Origin: Planctomycetota bacterium | GTDB taxonomy: Bacteria > Planctomycetota > Phycisphaerae > Phycisphaerales > UBA1924 | DNA: 64,000 bases | Direction: 5' to 3' | Assembly: GCA_039819165.1 (NCBI GenBank) | Contig: JBCBSM010000001.1 | Location: forward strand, 1,240,001-1,304,000 | Shown: positions 1-9,182 of the stretch, piece after piece | Layout of the letters: each line of letters opens with the position of its first letter | How positions within the stretch are numbered: position 1 is the stretch's first letter | The notes under the pieces: generated by a model | The model's database searches: none | What the model was told of the DNA's origin: nothing | The model's input: only the letters and a program-made list of their open reading frames with translations | Translations under genes and position numbers: made by a program

Positions 1-577
1 GCGTGGGCGCGATGGCGGCCTCGAGGAAGTCCTGGCGGAGCCGCGCCATCGCCGGCGACGCCAGGCTCGGCTGCGGCAGGTCGAACGTGACCGACTTGCG
101 GGCCACGCCGAACGGAAAGGTCGTCGACACCCGCACGCGGGCCATCTCGAACGGGCCCCGCCGGTGCACGAGCGCCAGCGTCTCTGTCCGCGCCGTCCGC
201 CGCGGCGGGATGCGGCTCAGGCTGGCGACCGGCGCCCCGGCCAGCGGCCAGGAATCGCCGCCGTTCTTCGGCGGCAACTCCTCGATGAGCAGCGCGTACG
301 CGGGGACGAACCGGTTGTGGTTGTGGATGCGGTACCGCAACGCGAAGGGCTGGCCCGCAACGACCTCGCCGACGTCGTCGCGCTCGATGGTCACGCCCAT
401 CAGCGACGTGCCGCTGACAAAGCCCGAGGCCATGAGGCCGCCGATGCCCAGCCCCAGTGCCCAGAAGAGCAGGTTGTTCTGGCTGTTGATGGCGCCGACG
501 GCGACGAAGGCGGTCACCAGCACGTAGGCCACGCCCGGCAGGTGGACGTGGTAGCGGCGTGTCGGTCGCGGCGTCAG
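1..577 (-). CDS. DUF58 family membrane protein, N-terminal part (runs off left edge)
   Basis: About 192 residues are visible. A short basic N-terminus is followed by a hydrophobic hairpin containing NSQNNLLFWALGLG (residues about 16-45), then the beta-rich segment that opens DUF58 proteins (VTIERDDVGEVVAGQPF). The DUF58 core itself lies outside the window. No ATG or GTG precedes the membrane segment. The CTG at 577 overlaps the stop of the upstream lipoprotein gene (CTGA), so I take CTG as the start; GTG at 532 would remove the basic lead. DUF58 proteins usually sit beside a MoxR ATPase and are thought to act in envelope assembly, but here the only moxR-like gene is 47 kb away. Family call is good; function is unknown. 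Confidence 0.75.
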   Translation of the reverse strand, partial: MTPRPTRRYHVHLPGVAYVLVTAFVAVGAINSQNNLLFWALGLGIGGLMASGFVSGTSLMGVTIERDDVGEVVAGQPFALRYRIHNHNRFVPAYALLIEELPPKNGGDSWPLAGAPVASLSRIPPRRTARTETLALVHRRGPFEMARVRVSTTFPFGVARKSVTFDLPQPSLASPAMARLRQDFLEAAIAPT

Positions 578-1080
578 CGCTCGCCCCCGCCATCCGCACC
601 CCCGCCGCCCGCACCGTCATCGGCCGGATCGCCCTCGGGCGCATCCCCCGAGGCCGGGCCGGCACCGGGCAGCGGCGTCATCGAGATGAGCAGCATCTTC
701 TCGAAGGTCTGCAGCGAGGTCGTCCGGCTGACGCGGGTATAGCCGTCCGCCGTCGCGACCACGCGGACGGCGCCGCGGGCCATCCGCTCGCCGGGCGTGT
801 CGACCGAGAAGCGGCCGAACTCGTCGGTCTCGGTATCGGCGATGAGCTGCCCGCTGCTGGCGAGCGTGACGCGGACCTTGGCGCCGGGGATGCCCGACGT
901 GTCGGTCTTGGGCTCGTCGCGGTTGAGGGCCGCGACGAAGGGCGTGGGTCCGGGGATCACGAGCCCATCGAGCTTCGGCGTGTTGCAGCCGGCCGCGAGC
1001 AGCGGCGCGGCGATGCAGACGAACAGCGCGGGCAGCGGGCGGAGCATCCGTGCGATCGGCGAACGAGGAGACGGCATCAT
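574..1080 (-). CDS. small lipoprotein with carboxypeptidase-regulatory-like (Ig-fold) domain
   Basis: 168 residues. The N-terminus is a lipoprotein signal with lipobox LLAAGC near residue 32, so the mature protein should be lipid-anchored facing the periplasm. Residues about 60-140 read as a beta sandwich of the carboxypeptidase regulatory-like type (GAKVRVTLASSGQLIADTET, then FGRFSVDTPG), usually an adhesion or accessory module rather than an enzyme. The tail is low-complexity Gly/Ala/Asp. Its ATG overlaps the scpB stop by 4 nt and its stop overlaps the DUF58 start, so the three genes are translationally coupled. Exact role unknown. Confidence 0.75.
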   Translation of the reverse strand: MMPSPRSPIARMLRPLPALFVCIAAPLLAAGCNTPKLDGLVIPGPTPFVAALNRDEPKTDTSGIPGAKVRVTLASSGQLIADTETDEFGRFSVDTPGERMARGAVRVVATADGYTRVSRTTSLQTFEKMLLISMTPLPGAGPASGDAPEGDPADDGAGGGGADGGGER

Positions 1081-1730
1081 GCGTCCTCCGGGGTGGCGTG
1101 GCTAGGCGAGAGGCCAGCCGACGGGCCGGCCGACCCGCCGGCCGACTTGGTGGGCAGTTCCTTCAGCGACGCCAGCCCGAACAGATCGAGGAACTGGCGG
1201 GTCGTGCCGTACAGCATCGGTCGGCCGAGCTCCTCGGCCCGTCCCTTGATGGCGATCAGCTTGCGATCGAGCAGCGAACGGAGCACCTCGCCGCAGGCCA
1301 CGCCGCGGATGGCCTCGATCTGGGCCCTCGTGATGGGCTGGCGGTACGCGATGATCGACAGCGTCTCGATGGAGGGCCGGCTGAGCCGCTGGGGCTGGCG
1401 TGCACGATCGAAGGCCGCCACCACCCGGGCGTGCCCGGCGGCGACCATCAGCCGGTAGCCGCCGGCGAGCTTCTCGACGCGGGCCGCGCGGCCCTGGACG
1501 TCGAGCTCGGCGTTGAGCGCCGCGACCAATTCATCCAACGCCTCGGCGGGCGGGCGACCGGCGGCAAAGGCCTCGGCCCCCTCGTCGATGGAGAGCGCGT
1601 CCCAGGCATCCTGCGCGGTCACGGCGCGTCCCGCGGCGAGCAGCACGGCCTCGAGGTTCGCGGCGAGCGCCGACGCGGCGGGGGAAACCGCCGCGGCATT
1701 GGCGGCGTCGTGCTCGCTGGTGGCCGGCAT
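1077..1730 (-). CDS. scpB: segregation and condensation protein B (ScpB)
   Basis: 217 residues, the normal length for ScpB, a winged-helix dimer that bridges ScpA and SMC in bacterial condensin. Two winged-helix halves are visible, with the diagnostic second-half string RPSIETLSIIAYRQPITRAQ near residue 115, then GEVLRSLLDRKLI and a GRPMLYGTT wing. N- and C-termini are Ala/Ser-rich and disordered-looking. scpA, normally the upstream neighbour, is not in the window. The gene is transcribed away from the transporter at 1806 from a 75-nt divergent spacer and is coupled to two envelope genes downstream. No clear Shine-Dalgarno precedes the ATG. Confidence 0.9.
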   Translation of the reverse strand: MPATSEHDAANAAAVSPAASALAANLEAVLLAAGRAVTAQDAWDALSIDEGAEAFAAGRPPAEALDELVAALNAELDVQGRAARVEKLAGGYRLMVAAGHARVVAAFDRARQPQRLSRPSIETLSIIAYRQPITRAQIEAIRGVACGEVLRSLLDRKLIAIKGRAEELGRPMLYGTTRQFLDLFGLASLKELPTKSAGGSAGPSAGLSPSHATPEDA

Positions 1731-1805
1731 CGCCGATGCTAGGCCCCGCCCCCGGGTACACCGCCCCGTCGGCCGCCGCCGCGAGCCGACCGGCTATCGT
1801 GGGCG

Positions 1806-2741
1806 ATGGACGAGGGCGCCGCCACGCTCCCATCGCGGCAGCACGCGTACGACGGCCTGCCCGCGCTGGACGAGGCCACGCTGCACCGCCGCCGCGAGGG
1901 CGTGTTCCTGGTGCTCGCGGGGCTGTTCCTCGGCACGCTGGCCATGCTCAACATCCTGGGCATCACCCGCTTCATCGTGTTCGCGTCGTGGTCCGAGGGC
2001 TCGGGGCTGTCGTGGGGCCGGTGGGGCGAGATCAGCTTCGCCGTCGCCGTCGGCGTGCTGCCCTACCCCATCACGTTCCTGTGCACCGATTTCATCAGCG
2101 AGCTCTACGGCCGCCGCCGCGCCAACCTGGTCGTGTGGGTCGGATTGCTGCTGAACCTCTGGGTGCTGCTCGTGCTGTGGGTCGGCGGCGCGCTGCCGAT
2201 GCAGCCCGACGTCGTGAGCTACGGCACCGACGCGCTCGGCCGCGAGGTGCTAGCGCCGCCGCTGCCCGAGCCGGTGTACGACGAGACCGGGGCCTTCGTC
2301 CGCTTCGACGAGGACTGGACGTTCTACCGCGTGCGGATGCTGACCTTCGGCGCGGTCGCCGCATCGATGATCGCCTACCTTGCGGCGCAGCTGGTGGACG
2401 TCCACGTCTTCCACTTCTGGAAGAAGCTCACCAATGGCCGGCACCTGTGGCTGCGGAACAACGGCAGCACGCTGGTCAGCCAGCTGGTGGACACGACGGC
2501 GGTCATCCTGATCACCCATTTCTACGCCAAGGCCCTGCCGGTGGACGCCGCGGCACCCATCGGCCGGCAGCTGCTGCTGTTCATCGCGACCGGCTACGTG
2601 TTCAAGCTGGCGATGGCGCTGCTCGACACGCTGCCCTTCTACGTGGGTTCCCGGATGCTGGCCCGATATCTCCGCCTGCCGCCGCCGCACGCCCTGGCGA
2701 GGCACTCACCCGCCGCGGCGGTCGAGGCCGGGGTCGGATGA
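1806..2741 (+). CDS. queuosine precursor transporter (YhhQ/VUT family)
   Basis: 311 residues with about six hydrophobic helices. The family signature PYPITFLCTDFISELYGRRR occurs near residue 85; family members import preQ0/preQ1 for queuosine synthesis. Later helices contain the conserved polar stretch around QLVDTTAVILITHF near residue 225. An insertion of about 50 polar residues (roughly 130-180, MQPDVVSYGTD to DEDWTFYRV) separates helices 3 and 4 and is longer than in Escherichia coli YhhQ. Divergent from scpB. No queuosine biosynthesis genes are nearby, so the substrate is inferred from family alone. Confidence 0.85.
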   Translation: MDEGAATLPSRQHAYDGLPALDEATLHRRREGVFLVLAGLFLGTLAMLNILGITRFIVFASWSEGSGLSWGRWGEISFAVAVGVLPYPITFLCTDFISELYGRRRANLVVWVGLLLNLWVLLVLWVGGALPMQPDVVSYGTDALGREVLAPPLPEPVYDETGAFVRFDEDWTFYRVRMLTFGAVAASMIAYLAAQLVDVHVFHFWKKLTNGRHLWLRNNGSTLVSQLVDTTAVILITHFYAKALPVDAAAPIGRQLLLFIATGYVFKLAMALLDTLPFYVGSRMLARYLRLPPPHALARHSPAAAVEAGVG

Positions 2742-2811
2742 GCCGATGCTCTCGATGGTCCTTATCGGAGGGTCTACGGTCCCCTCCGCAGGACCACGGA
2801 GGAGCCGGATC

Positions 2812-5469
2812 ATGCCGAAGATGCGTTGGATCGTGCCGCTGCTCGTCGCCACCCTCGCGGTGCCCGTGCTGGCCCAGGATCGTGCGACCCAGGATCGGGC
2901 GGCTAGGAGCGGTCGGCTCGCCCCGCTGACCGCCGCGGACGTCTCGCACCTGCCCAGCGAGCCGTACGACTACTTCGGCGGCCTGCGCTTCGACCGCGGT
3001 GTGCCCACGCCCGAGAGCGTGATCGGCCATCGCATCGGCGAGCGCTTCACCCGGCACCACCAGCGGATCGACTACTGCCGGGCGCTGGCCGACGCCTCGC
3101 CCCGCGTGCGATTCCACCAGTACGGCGTGAGCCACCAGCGGCGGCCGCTGGTCTACCTGACGATCTCCAGCCCGGCCAACCTGGAGCGGCTGGACGACAT
3201 CCTCGCCGCCAACCGCGAGTTGGCCGAGCCCGAGTTGCTGTCGCGCACACGGCGGGACGAGATCATCGCGAACAACCCGGCCATCGTCTGGTACAGCTTC
3301 GGCGTGCACGGCAACGAGGCGAGCTGCGGCGAGGCCTCGATCCAGTTCGCCTACACGCTAGCGGCGGCGACCAACCCCGAGATCGACGACATCCTCGACA
3401 AGACCATCATCGTCGTCGATCCGCAGCTCAACCCCGATGGCCAGATGCGGTACGCCAACTGGTACCAGAACGCCCGGGGCGTCGACCCCGATGCGACTCG
3501 CTTCGCCCACGAGCACAACGAGCCCTGGCCCGGCGGCCGCACCAACCACTACCTCTTCGACCTCAACCGCGACTGGGTCTGGGGCGTGCACCCCGAGAGC
3601 AGCTCCCGCGTGCGGGCCTACCGCGAGTACCTGCCGCACCTGCACCTGGACTACCACGAGCAGGGCTACACGAGCCCCTACTTCTTCGGCGAGGGCGACA
3701 CCCCCTACAACCTCAACATCCCCCAGGACACCAAGGACTGGGTGGCGCTCTACGGCCGCGAGAACGCCCGGGCCTTCGACCGCGAGGGCCTGGTGTACGC
3801 GACGCGGGAGCGCTTCGATTACCTGTATACCGGCTACGGCAAGGTGCTGCCGGTGTACCACGGCGCGGTTGGGTTGCTGCTGGAGAAGGCCGGCCACGGC
3901 CGCGCGGGCCTCGCCATCGAGGTCAGCGATCAGTACACGCTCACGCTCAGCGAGCGGGTGCGGCACCACTTCATCACCGCGATGAACTACGCCGAGGTCA
4001 CCGCGGCCAATCGCCAGGGCCAGCTCGAGCGCTTCGCAAAGTTCTGGCGGGACAGCGTCGACGCGGTGCGGCCCGGCCCGATGGCCTTCGTCATCTCGAA
4101 CGCCAACGATCCCGCGCTGCTCGAGAAGGTCTGGGACTTCTGCGACCTGCACGGCATCCGGATCGATCGGCTTACCCAGACCGTCACCACGGACGCATTC
4201 GAGACCTACGACCGCGGCGAGACCGTCGACGACCTGACGCTGCCCGCCGGCTCCTGGGTGATCGACGCCCGCCAGCCCATGGGCAACCTCGTGCGCGCGA
4301 TGTTCGAGCGCGAGACCGAGATCGAGGACCCCGATACCTACGACATCACCGCGTGGAGCCTGCCGATTAGCTTCGGCGTCGACGCCTGGCACAGCATGCG
4401 GGCCTTCGAGGGACCGACCGAGCGACTCGCCGACTGGTCGCCGCCGGAGGCCCGCATCACGGGCGAGGGCGGCGTCGCGCTGGTCATCGACGCCGGCCAG
4501 CACCACTTCCCAGCCGCCGTTGGCCGGGCCGTTGCGCACGAGCTGTTCTGCCGTGTGCTAGGCGATGCCGTCGAGGTCGACGGGAAGCGCTTCGCCGCCG
4601 GCAGCCTGCTCATCCACCTCATCCGCAATCCCGACCGCGACGTCGACGCCTTCATCGACGAGGTGCTCGCGCTCGGCGTCAACATCCACCGCGCCAGCGA
4701 GGGCTTCACCGCCGCCGGCCCGCACCTGGGCAACAACGCCAACCCCATCATGCGGTTGCCGAAGGTGCTGCTGGTGACGGGCGAGGGCACCAGCAGCAAC
4801 AGCTTCGGCCAGCACTGGCATCTACTGGATATCGAGCAGCCCTTCCCGCACACGCGTGTGACGCGGAGCCAGCTGGCGTCCATCGACCTAGATGACTACA
4901 CCGTGATCGTCATGCCCTCCATGAGCGCGCCGAGCGAGCGGGCGGCCGAGCGCATCGCCGCGTGGGTGCGCGGCGGCGGCGTGGTGGTCGCCAGCGACGG
5001 GGCGGCCCGCTGGGCGATCCAGAACCTCGCCAACGCCCAGAACGAGGACGACGAGGACGACGACGAGCCCGATCCCAACACGAAGACCTGGGCCGAGCGC
5101 GAGCAGGACTCGATCGACAATCGCGTCGCCGGCGCAATGGCGCTCACCACCGTGGACACCAGCCACCCGATGGCCGCCGGCGTGCGGCCCTGGATGGGCG
5201 TGCTCGTCCGCGGGCTGACCGAGCTTCCGATCCGCGAGACCGCCTATGTCGTCGCCCGCTACGACGACGCGCAGCCGATCATCTCGGGCCCGGTCAGCGA
5301 GGCCAACCAGGACCGCATGAAATCGCTGCCCTTCGTGGTGCACCACCGCGTGGGCGGCGGCGCGGTGATCTGCTTCGCCGAGGACGTCACCATCCGCGGC
5401 TTCCACCACGCCGGCATGCGTCTGCTGATGAACGCGATCGTGTACGGACCGACGCTAGGGCGGCTCTAG
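2812..5469 (+). CDS. secreted M14-family zinc carboxypeptidase-like protein
   Basis: 885 residues from the ATG at 2812, chosen because GGAGGAG lies 8 nt upstream and a signal peptide follows directly (RWIVPLLVATLAVPVLAQD). An in-frame ATG at 2746 would put 22 non-signal residues first. The peptidase domain occupies about residues 50-400, with the HxxE zinc pair at H166/E169 (GVHGNEASCG) and a likely third ligand H282 (LDYHEQG). The C-terminal half (about 450-885) is of unknown fold and carries a very acidic run near residue 745 (NEDDEDDDEPD). Family members of this architecture occur in Bacteroidetes and Planctomycetes. Likely periplasmic or secreted; substrate unknown. Confidence 0.85.
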   Translation: MPKMRWIVPLLVATLAVPVLAQDRATQDRAARSGRLAPLTAADVSHLPSEPYDYFGGLRFDRGVPTPESVIGHRIGERFTRHHQRIDYCRALADASPRVRFHQYGVSHQRRPLVYLTISSPANLERLDDILAANRELAEPELLSRTRRDEIIANNPAIVWYSFGVHGNEASCGEASIQFAYTLAAATNPEIDDILDKTIIVVDPQLNPDGQMRYANWYQNARGVDPDATRFAHEHNEPWPGGRTNHYLFDLNRDWVWGVHPESSSRVRAYREYLPHLHLDYHEQGYTSPYFFGEGDTPYNLNIPQDTKDWVALYGRENARAFDREGLVYATRERFDYLYTGYGKVLPVYHGAVGLLLEKAGHGRAGLAIEVSDQYTLTLSERVRHHFITAMNYAEVTAANRQGQLERFAKFWRDSVDAVRPGPMAFVISNANDPALLEKVWDFCDLHGIRIDRLTQTVTTDAFETYDRGETVDDLTLPAGSWVIDARQPMGNLVRAMFERETEIEDPDTYDITAWSLPISFGVDAWHSMRAFEGPTERLADWSPPEARITGEGGVALVIDAGQHHFPAAVGRAVAHELFCRVLGDAVEVDGKRFAAGSLLIHLIRNPDRDVDAFIDEVLALGVNIHRASEGFTAAGPHLGNNANPIMRLPKVLLVTGEGTSSNSFGQHWHLLDIEQPFPHTRVTRSQLASIDLDDYTVIVMPSMSAPSERAAERIAAWVRGGGVVVASDGAARWAIQNLANAQNEDDEDDDEPDPNTKTWAEREQDSIDNRVAGAMALTTVDTSHPMAAGVRPWMGVLVRGLTELPIRETAYVVARYDDAQPIISGPVSEANQDRMKSLPFVVHHRVGGGAVICFAEDVTIRGFHHAGMRLLMNAIVYGPTLGRL

Positions 5470-5479
5470 GACGCGGCGG

Positions 5480-6667
5480 CTACTCGTCGGGCGTCGCCGG
5501 CTTCATCGCGAAGACGCGGAAGTCCGTCGGCGACGTCGGCAGGGGCGACAGCAGCACGTAGGGCCGATCGACGCTTGCGGTCCGGCGGGGGATGTAGTCC
5601 TCGGCCAGCACCCGGCTCGCGCGGCCGGCGTTCTGGCCCGTGGGCGTCCACAGCACCAGGCCGTCGGGCGTGGCGCAGAGCGCACGACCGCCGCCCGCAC
5701 CCACCGCCGCCACGCCGTTGGGCGCCAGCGACACCAACGTCCGCCGCGCCGCATTAACCGCAACAACGCGCTTCGTCGCGGGGTGAAAGACCATCGGACC
5801 GAGTGCCTCGCCCGCCGACGCGCCCGAGGCCGACGCGGCGACGATCTGCTCGGCGCCCGCGAGCGAGCCCCTGCCCGAGAGATCGAATCGCCGAACGATC
5901 CGCCCGAGCGAGCGGTCGCTGGACGCGGACAGGTCGATCAGCACGATCTGGATCGAGTCCGGCCGCACGGCGAGGCACGTCGCGTGCCGGCCGTCGGGCG
6001 CCATGAGCGGGTACACGAGATCGGCGCCGGGCAGCCGCAGGGCGCGCTTGGTGCCGTCGCGGTCGCGACGGACGAGCTCGAACCGGCCGTCGCCAACCGG
6101 ACGCTCGCCGTAGAGCACCGAGCCGGCGGGGCCGAGCACGGCGTGCGCGTGGACGGCGGGTCCGCGCTCGATCCAGGTGATGCCGCCGCCGGTCCAGCTC
6201 GCCCGGCCGATCCAGCGGGAGCCGTCCGGCCGCGGCGATTCGACGAGGAAGCCCAGCGTGTCCGCATCGCGTCCCAGCAGGATGGGCGCGTTGGCGTCGA
6301 AGACCTCCTGCTGCACGCCGTCGGGGCCGAGCTCGATGATGGCGACCGAGGATGATGCGTCGCCATCGGCGCCGGGAGCCCCGATGCGGAGCGATCGCGG
6401 AGCCGCCGGCGGCAGCTGCGTGGCGGCAGAGCGTCCATCGGGCGAGATCAGCGGCAGCGTCACGCCGTCGTAGGGAATGGTGCCCAGGCCGCTGAGCGCC
6501 ACGACGATCCGCGAGACGTCGGTGCCGCCCAGCACGGGCCGCGCAATGGGCCGATCAAAGATCGGATTGCGCGAGCCCCCCGGGGCGTCCGCCCGCTCGG
6601 TCACGCAGCCCGCCAGCGCCATCACCGCCGCAGCGCCGGCGAGCACCGCTGGTGCGCGCACGCTCAC
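5480..6667 (-). CDS. lipoprotein with propeller-like repeats, last gene of the T2SS operon
   Basis: 395 residues. Starts with GTG overlapping the gspD stop (GTGA). N-terminal lipoprotein signal with lipobox ALAGC near residue 20. The body contains repeated short motifs typical of TolB/WD40-like beta-propellers (LISPDGRSAA, LMAPDGRHATCLAV, CATPDGLVLWTP) but I cannot name a family. Its place directly after the secretin gene suggests an accessory role in secretin assembly or in the outer membrane; classical GspS pilotins are much smaller and helical, so this would not be a classical pilotin. The gene converges with the M14 peptidase gene, with only 10 nt between stops. Confidence 0.7.
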   Translation of the reverse strand: MSVRAPAVLAGAAAVMALAGCVTERADAPGGSRNPIFDRPIARPVLGGTDVSRIVVALSGLGTIPYDGVTLPLISPDGRSAATQLPPAAPRSLRIGAPGADGDASSSVAIIELGPDGVQQEVFDANAPILLGRDADTLGFLVESPRPDGSRWIGRASWTGGGITWIERGPAVHAHAVLGPAGSVLYGERPVGDGRFELVRRDRDGTKRALRLPGADLVYPLMAPDGRHATCLAVRPDSIQIVLIDLSASSDRSLGRIVRRFDLSGRGSLAGAEQIVAASASGASAGEALGPMVFHPATKRVVAVNAARRTLVSLAPNGVAAVGAGGGRALCATPDGLVLWTPTGQNAGRASRVLAEDYIPRRTASVDRPYVLLSPLPTSPTDFRVFAMKPATPDE

Positions 6668-9162
6668 GGTTCCTGGCCGTCGTCGGCGGGCGGGCCGAAG
6701 CGCTCGGGCTCCTCGATGTCCACGACGCCGTCGAGGCCCAGCGTCTCGCTGAGGCTGTCGAGCCGATCGATGTAGGGCTCGTTGAGCAGCTCGGCCTCCT
6801 CGGCGTTCTCGACCACCAGCGGCGTGATGAACACGAGCTGCTCGGTGGTGTTGGTGACGGTCTCGCTCGAGCGGAAGAGCCAGCCCAGGAGCGGGATGTC
6901 GCCCAGCACCGGGATCTTGCGCCGCAGCACGCTGTCCTCGTTGCGGAGGATGCCCGAGATCACCAGCGTCTGTCCGCTCTGGATGATGAGCTGCGTCGTG
7001 GTCTCGCGGCGATCCACGACGACCTGGCCCGACGCGGCGTCCTGCCCGGGCGCGATCGTGCTCAGCTCGACGTTGACCAGCAGGTCCACGTCGCGGTTGG
7101 GCGTCAGCCGCGGCCGCACCCGCAGCTGGATGCCCACCGCGCGATACTCGAAGCCCTGCGTCAGCGAGCCGACGTCGGTGGTCTGCGCCTCGGTGATAAA
7201 GGGGATGTCCTGGCCGTCGAAGAACTCGGCCTCTTGATTGTCGCTCGTGAAGATCGTCGGGCGGCTGAGGATGTTGACGTCGGTCTTCTCGCCGAGCGCC
7301 TGGAGCACCGCATTGAGGTCCACGCCCACGTTGATCACCGACGTATCGAAGGCGGCGCCGAAGAGATCGCCCTCGCTGGCCTCGGTGGTCGAGGTGAAGG
7401 AGATGGCGTTGTCGATCCGGCTGAGCGGGATCGACTCGCTCGACCACCGCAGCCCCACGACCTCCGCATCGTCGCGGCTGACCTCGGCGATGACCGCCTG
7501 GATGAGCACCTGGCGGCCCGGACGATCGAGCTGCTCGATCATCTCGACCACGGCGTGGCGGTACTCGGGCGGCGAGAGGATCATCAGCGCGTTCTGCCGC
7601 CAGACCGGCACGATGCGGAGCCGTCCGATCAGGTTGGACGAGCCGGCGTTGTCGGTCTGCTCCTGGGAGGTCTGCCACCAGAACGTGATCTCGCCCGGAT
7701 CTTCTTCCGGCACGTCGCCGTCCTCGTCGGCGTCGCCCGAGAATGGGCTGACGCCCACGCCGCCGGTGTCGGACAGCCCCGTCTCCGAGCGGGGGATGGA
7801 CGCGAGCGTGCCGTCGAGGGCGAGCAGCGCGTTGAGCTGCTCGGCCAACTCCTCGGCCGACACGTGCTTGAGCGGCACGACGACGGGTAGGCCCACGGTC
7901 TTGGGGCGATCCAGCTCGCGGATGATGTCGTCGATGACGGCGAGGTTGTCGGGGCTCTTGGCGACGACGACGAGCTGGCCCGCCGACGGGATCGCCTCGA
8001 AGGCGAACTGCCCCGCCAGCCGACCAACGCCCTGCGATTCTCCGGTGCTGGCCCCCGCCTGGCCGCCCCGGCCGCCCTGGCCGCCGGTCGCCGGCGCCGC
8101 GGCGGCCTCGGCCTCGCCGAAGAGTCCCTCGAGCAGGTCGCGCACCGCGATGGGATCGCTGTTCTCGAGCGTGTAGATGCGGGGGACGACCGCCTCGTCG
8201 GGCAGGGGCAGGTCCCACTCCTGCTCGATCAGGCCGCGGATCTGGTCCAGCACGCCCTGCTCGGCGGCCACGGTCACCGCATTCTGCTGGGTGTTCGACG
8301 TCACGCGCAGGTCCGCCGTCGTGGAACCCGAGGAGCCCTCCTCGTCGCCGCCGCCGCGGCGGAAGCCGCCGAAGAAGCGGTTCTGCTGATTGTTCTGGTT
8401 GGTGGAGGTGCCGCCCTCCTCGCTGAACAGCTCGGTGATGTTGGCGGCGATCTGCTCGGCGTCGGCGTACCGCAGGCGGAACGTCTGGGTGACAAGCGCC
8501 CGCGAGCCCGGGCGGTCCATGCCGTCGATGAGCGCCTCGATGCGCCGGAGCAGCCCGATGTTTCCCAGCACCGCGATGTGGTTGGAGCTCTCATCGACGG
8601 TGATCTTGGCGTACTCGGGGAGCGTCTCGCCGATGGCCTCGCCTAGATCGACGGCGACCGAGTTCTCGATGCGGAAGACCTTCTCGGCCATGGCGCCCAG
8701 GTCCCGGCGGCCCTCGACCCGTTCGTCCGGGCCGATGACCGGCACGTCCTGGCGGACGACCTCGTTGATATCCCGCAGGATGATGATGTCATCGGTTTCG
8801 ACAACGGCCACGCCGTCCTGCTGCAGCGCGAGGATGACCAGATCGAGCGCCTGCATCCGCGGGATCGGACGGTCGCTCATGACCGTCACGCGCGCCGGCA
8901 GCCGAGCCTCGGGCACGATCACGACCTTGCCGGTCGCCTCGACGATGAACGGAATCAGATCGTCGATCGATGCGTCCTGGAACGTCAGCGTCGCCGGCGG
9001 GCCCTCGAGCACGCGGCGGCCGTTGGCCTCGGGCTGCTGCGGGACAGCGGGCTGGGCCTCGTCCTGCGCGCGCACGAGCGACGCGGCGAGGCCCGCGTGC
9101 GCCACGAGGCTCGCGACCAGGACGGCCAGGGGCGTACGGGGCGTGATCCGGGATCGCGGCAT
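6664..9162 (-). CDS. gspD: type II secretion outer-membrane secretin GspD
   Basis: 832 residues from the ATG at 9162 (AAGGAAG about 7 nt upstream, then signal peptide with LAVLVASLVAHAG). N0 domain at about residues 50-130 (LTFQDASIDDLIPFIVEA), then N1 (TQTFRLRYADAEQIAANI), N2 (VPRIYTLENSDPIAVRDLL) and N3 (PVVVPLKHVSAEELAEQL). The secretin barrel domain spans about 545-800 with QVLIQAVIAEVS, a VGIQLRVRPRL core and the C-terminal IPVLGDIPLLGWLFRS. A Gln/Asn- and Gly-rich insert lies in the N1-N2 region (plus-strand 8300-8420). Forms the outer-membrane channel. Preceded by the GspC-like gene with a 20-nt gap and followed by a lipoprotein gene with 4-nt overlap. Confidence 0.95.
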   Translation of the reverse strand: MPRSRITPRTPLAVLVASLVAHAGLAASLVRAQDEAQPAVPQQPEANGRRVLEGPPATLTFQDASIDDLIPFIVEATGKVVIVPEARLPARVTVMSDRPIPRMQALDLVILALQQDGVAVVETDDIIILRDINEVVRQDVPVIGPDERVEGRRDLGAMAEKVFRIENSVAVDLGEAIGETLPEYAKITVDESSNHIAVLGNIGLLRRIEALIDGMDRPGSRALVTQTFRLRYADAEQIAANITELFSEEGGTSTNQNNQQNRFFGGFRRGGGDEEGSSGSTTADLRVTSNTQQNAVTVAAEQGVLDQIRGLIEQEWDLPLPDEAVVPRIYTLENSDPIAVRDLLEGLFGEAEAAAAPATGGQGGRGGQAGASTGESQGVGRLAGQFAFEAIPSAGQLVVVAKSPDNLAVIDDIIRELDRPKTVGLPVVVPLKHVSAEELAEQLNALLALDGTLASIPRSETGLSDTGGVGVSPFSGDADEDGDVPEEDPGEITFWWQTSQEQTDNAGSSNLIGRLRIVPVWRQNALMILSPPEYRHAVVEMIEQLDRPGRQVLIQAVIAEVSRDDAEVVGLRWSSESIPLSRIDNAISFTSTTEASEGDLFGAAFDTSVINVGVDLNAVLQALGEKTDVNILSRPTIFTSDNQEAEFFDGQDIPFITEAQTTDVGSLTQGFEYRAVGIQLRVRPRLTPNRDVDLLVNVELSTIAPGQDAASGQVVVDRRETTTQLIIQSGQTLVISGILRNEDSVLRRKIPVLGDIPLLGWLFRSSETVTNTTEQLVFITPLVVENAEEAELLNEPYIDRLDSLSETLGLDGVVDIEEPERFGPPADDGQEP

Positions 9163-9182
9163 GGGGCTTCCTTGGAACGTCT

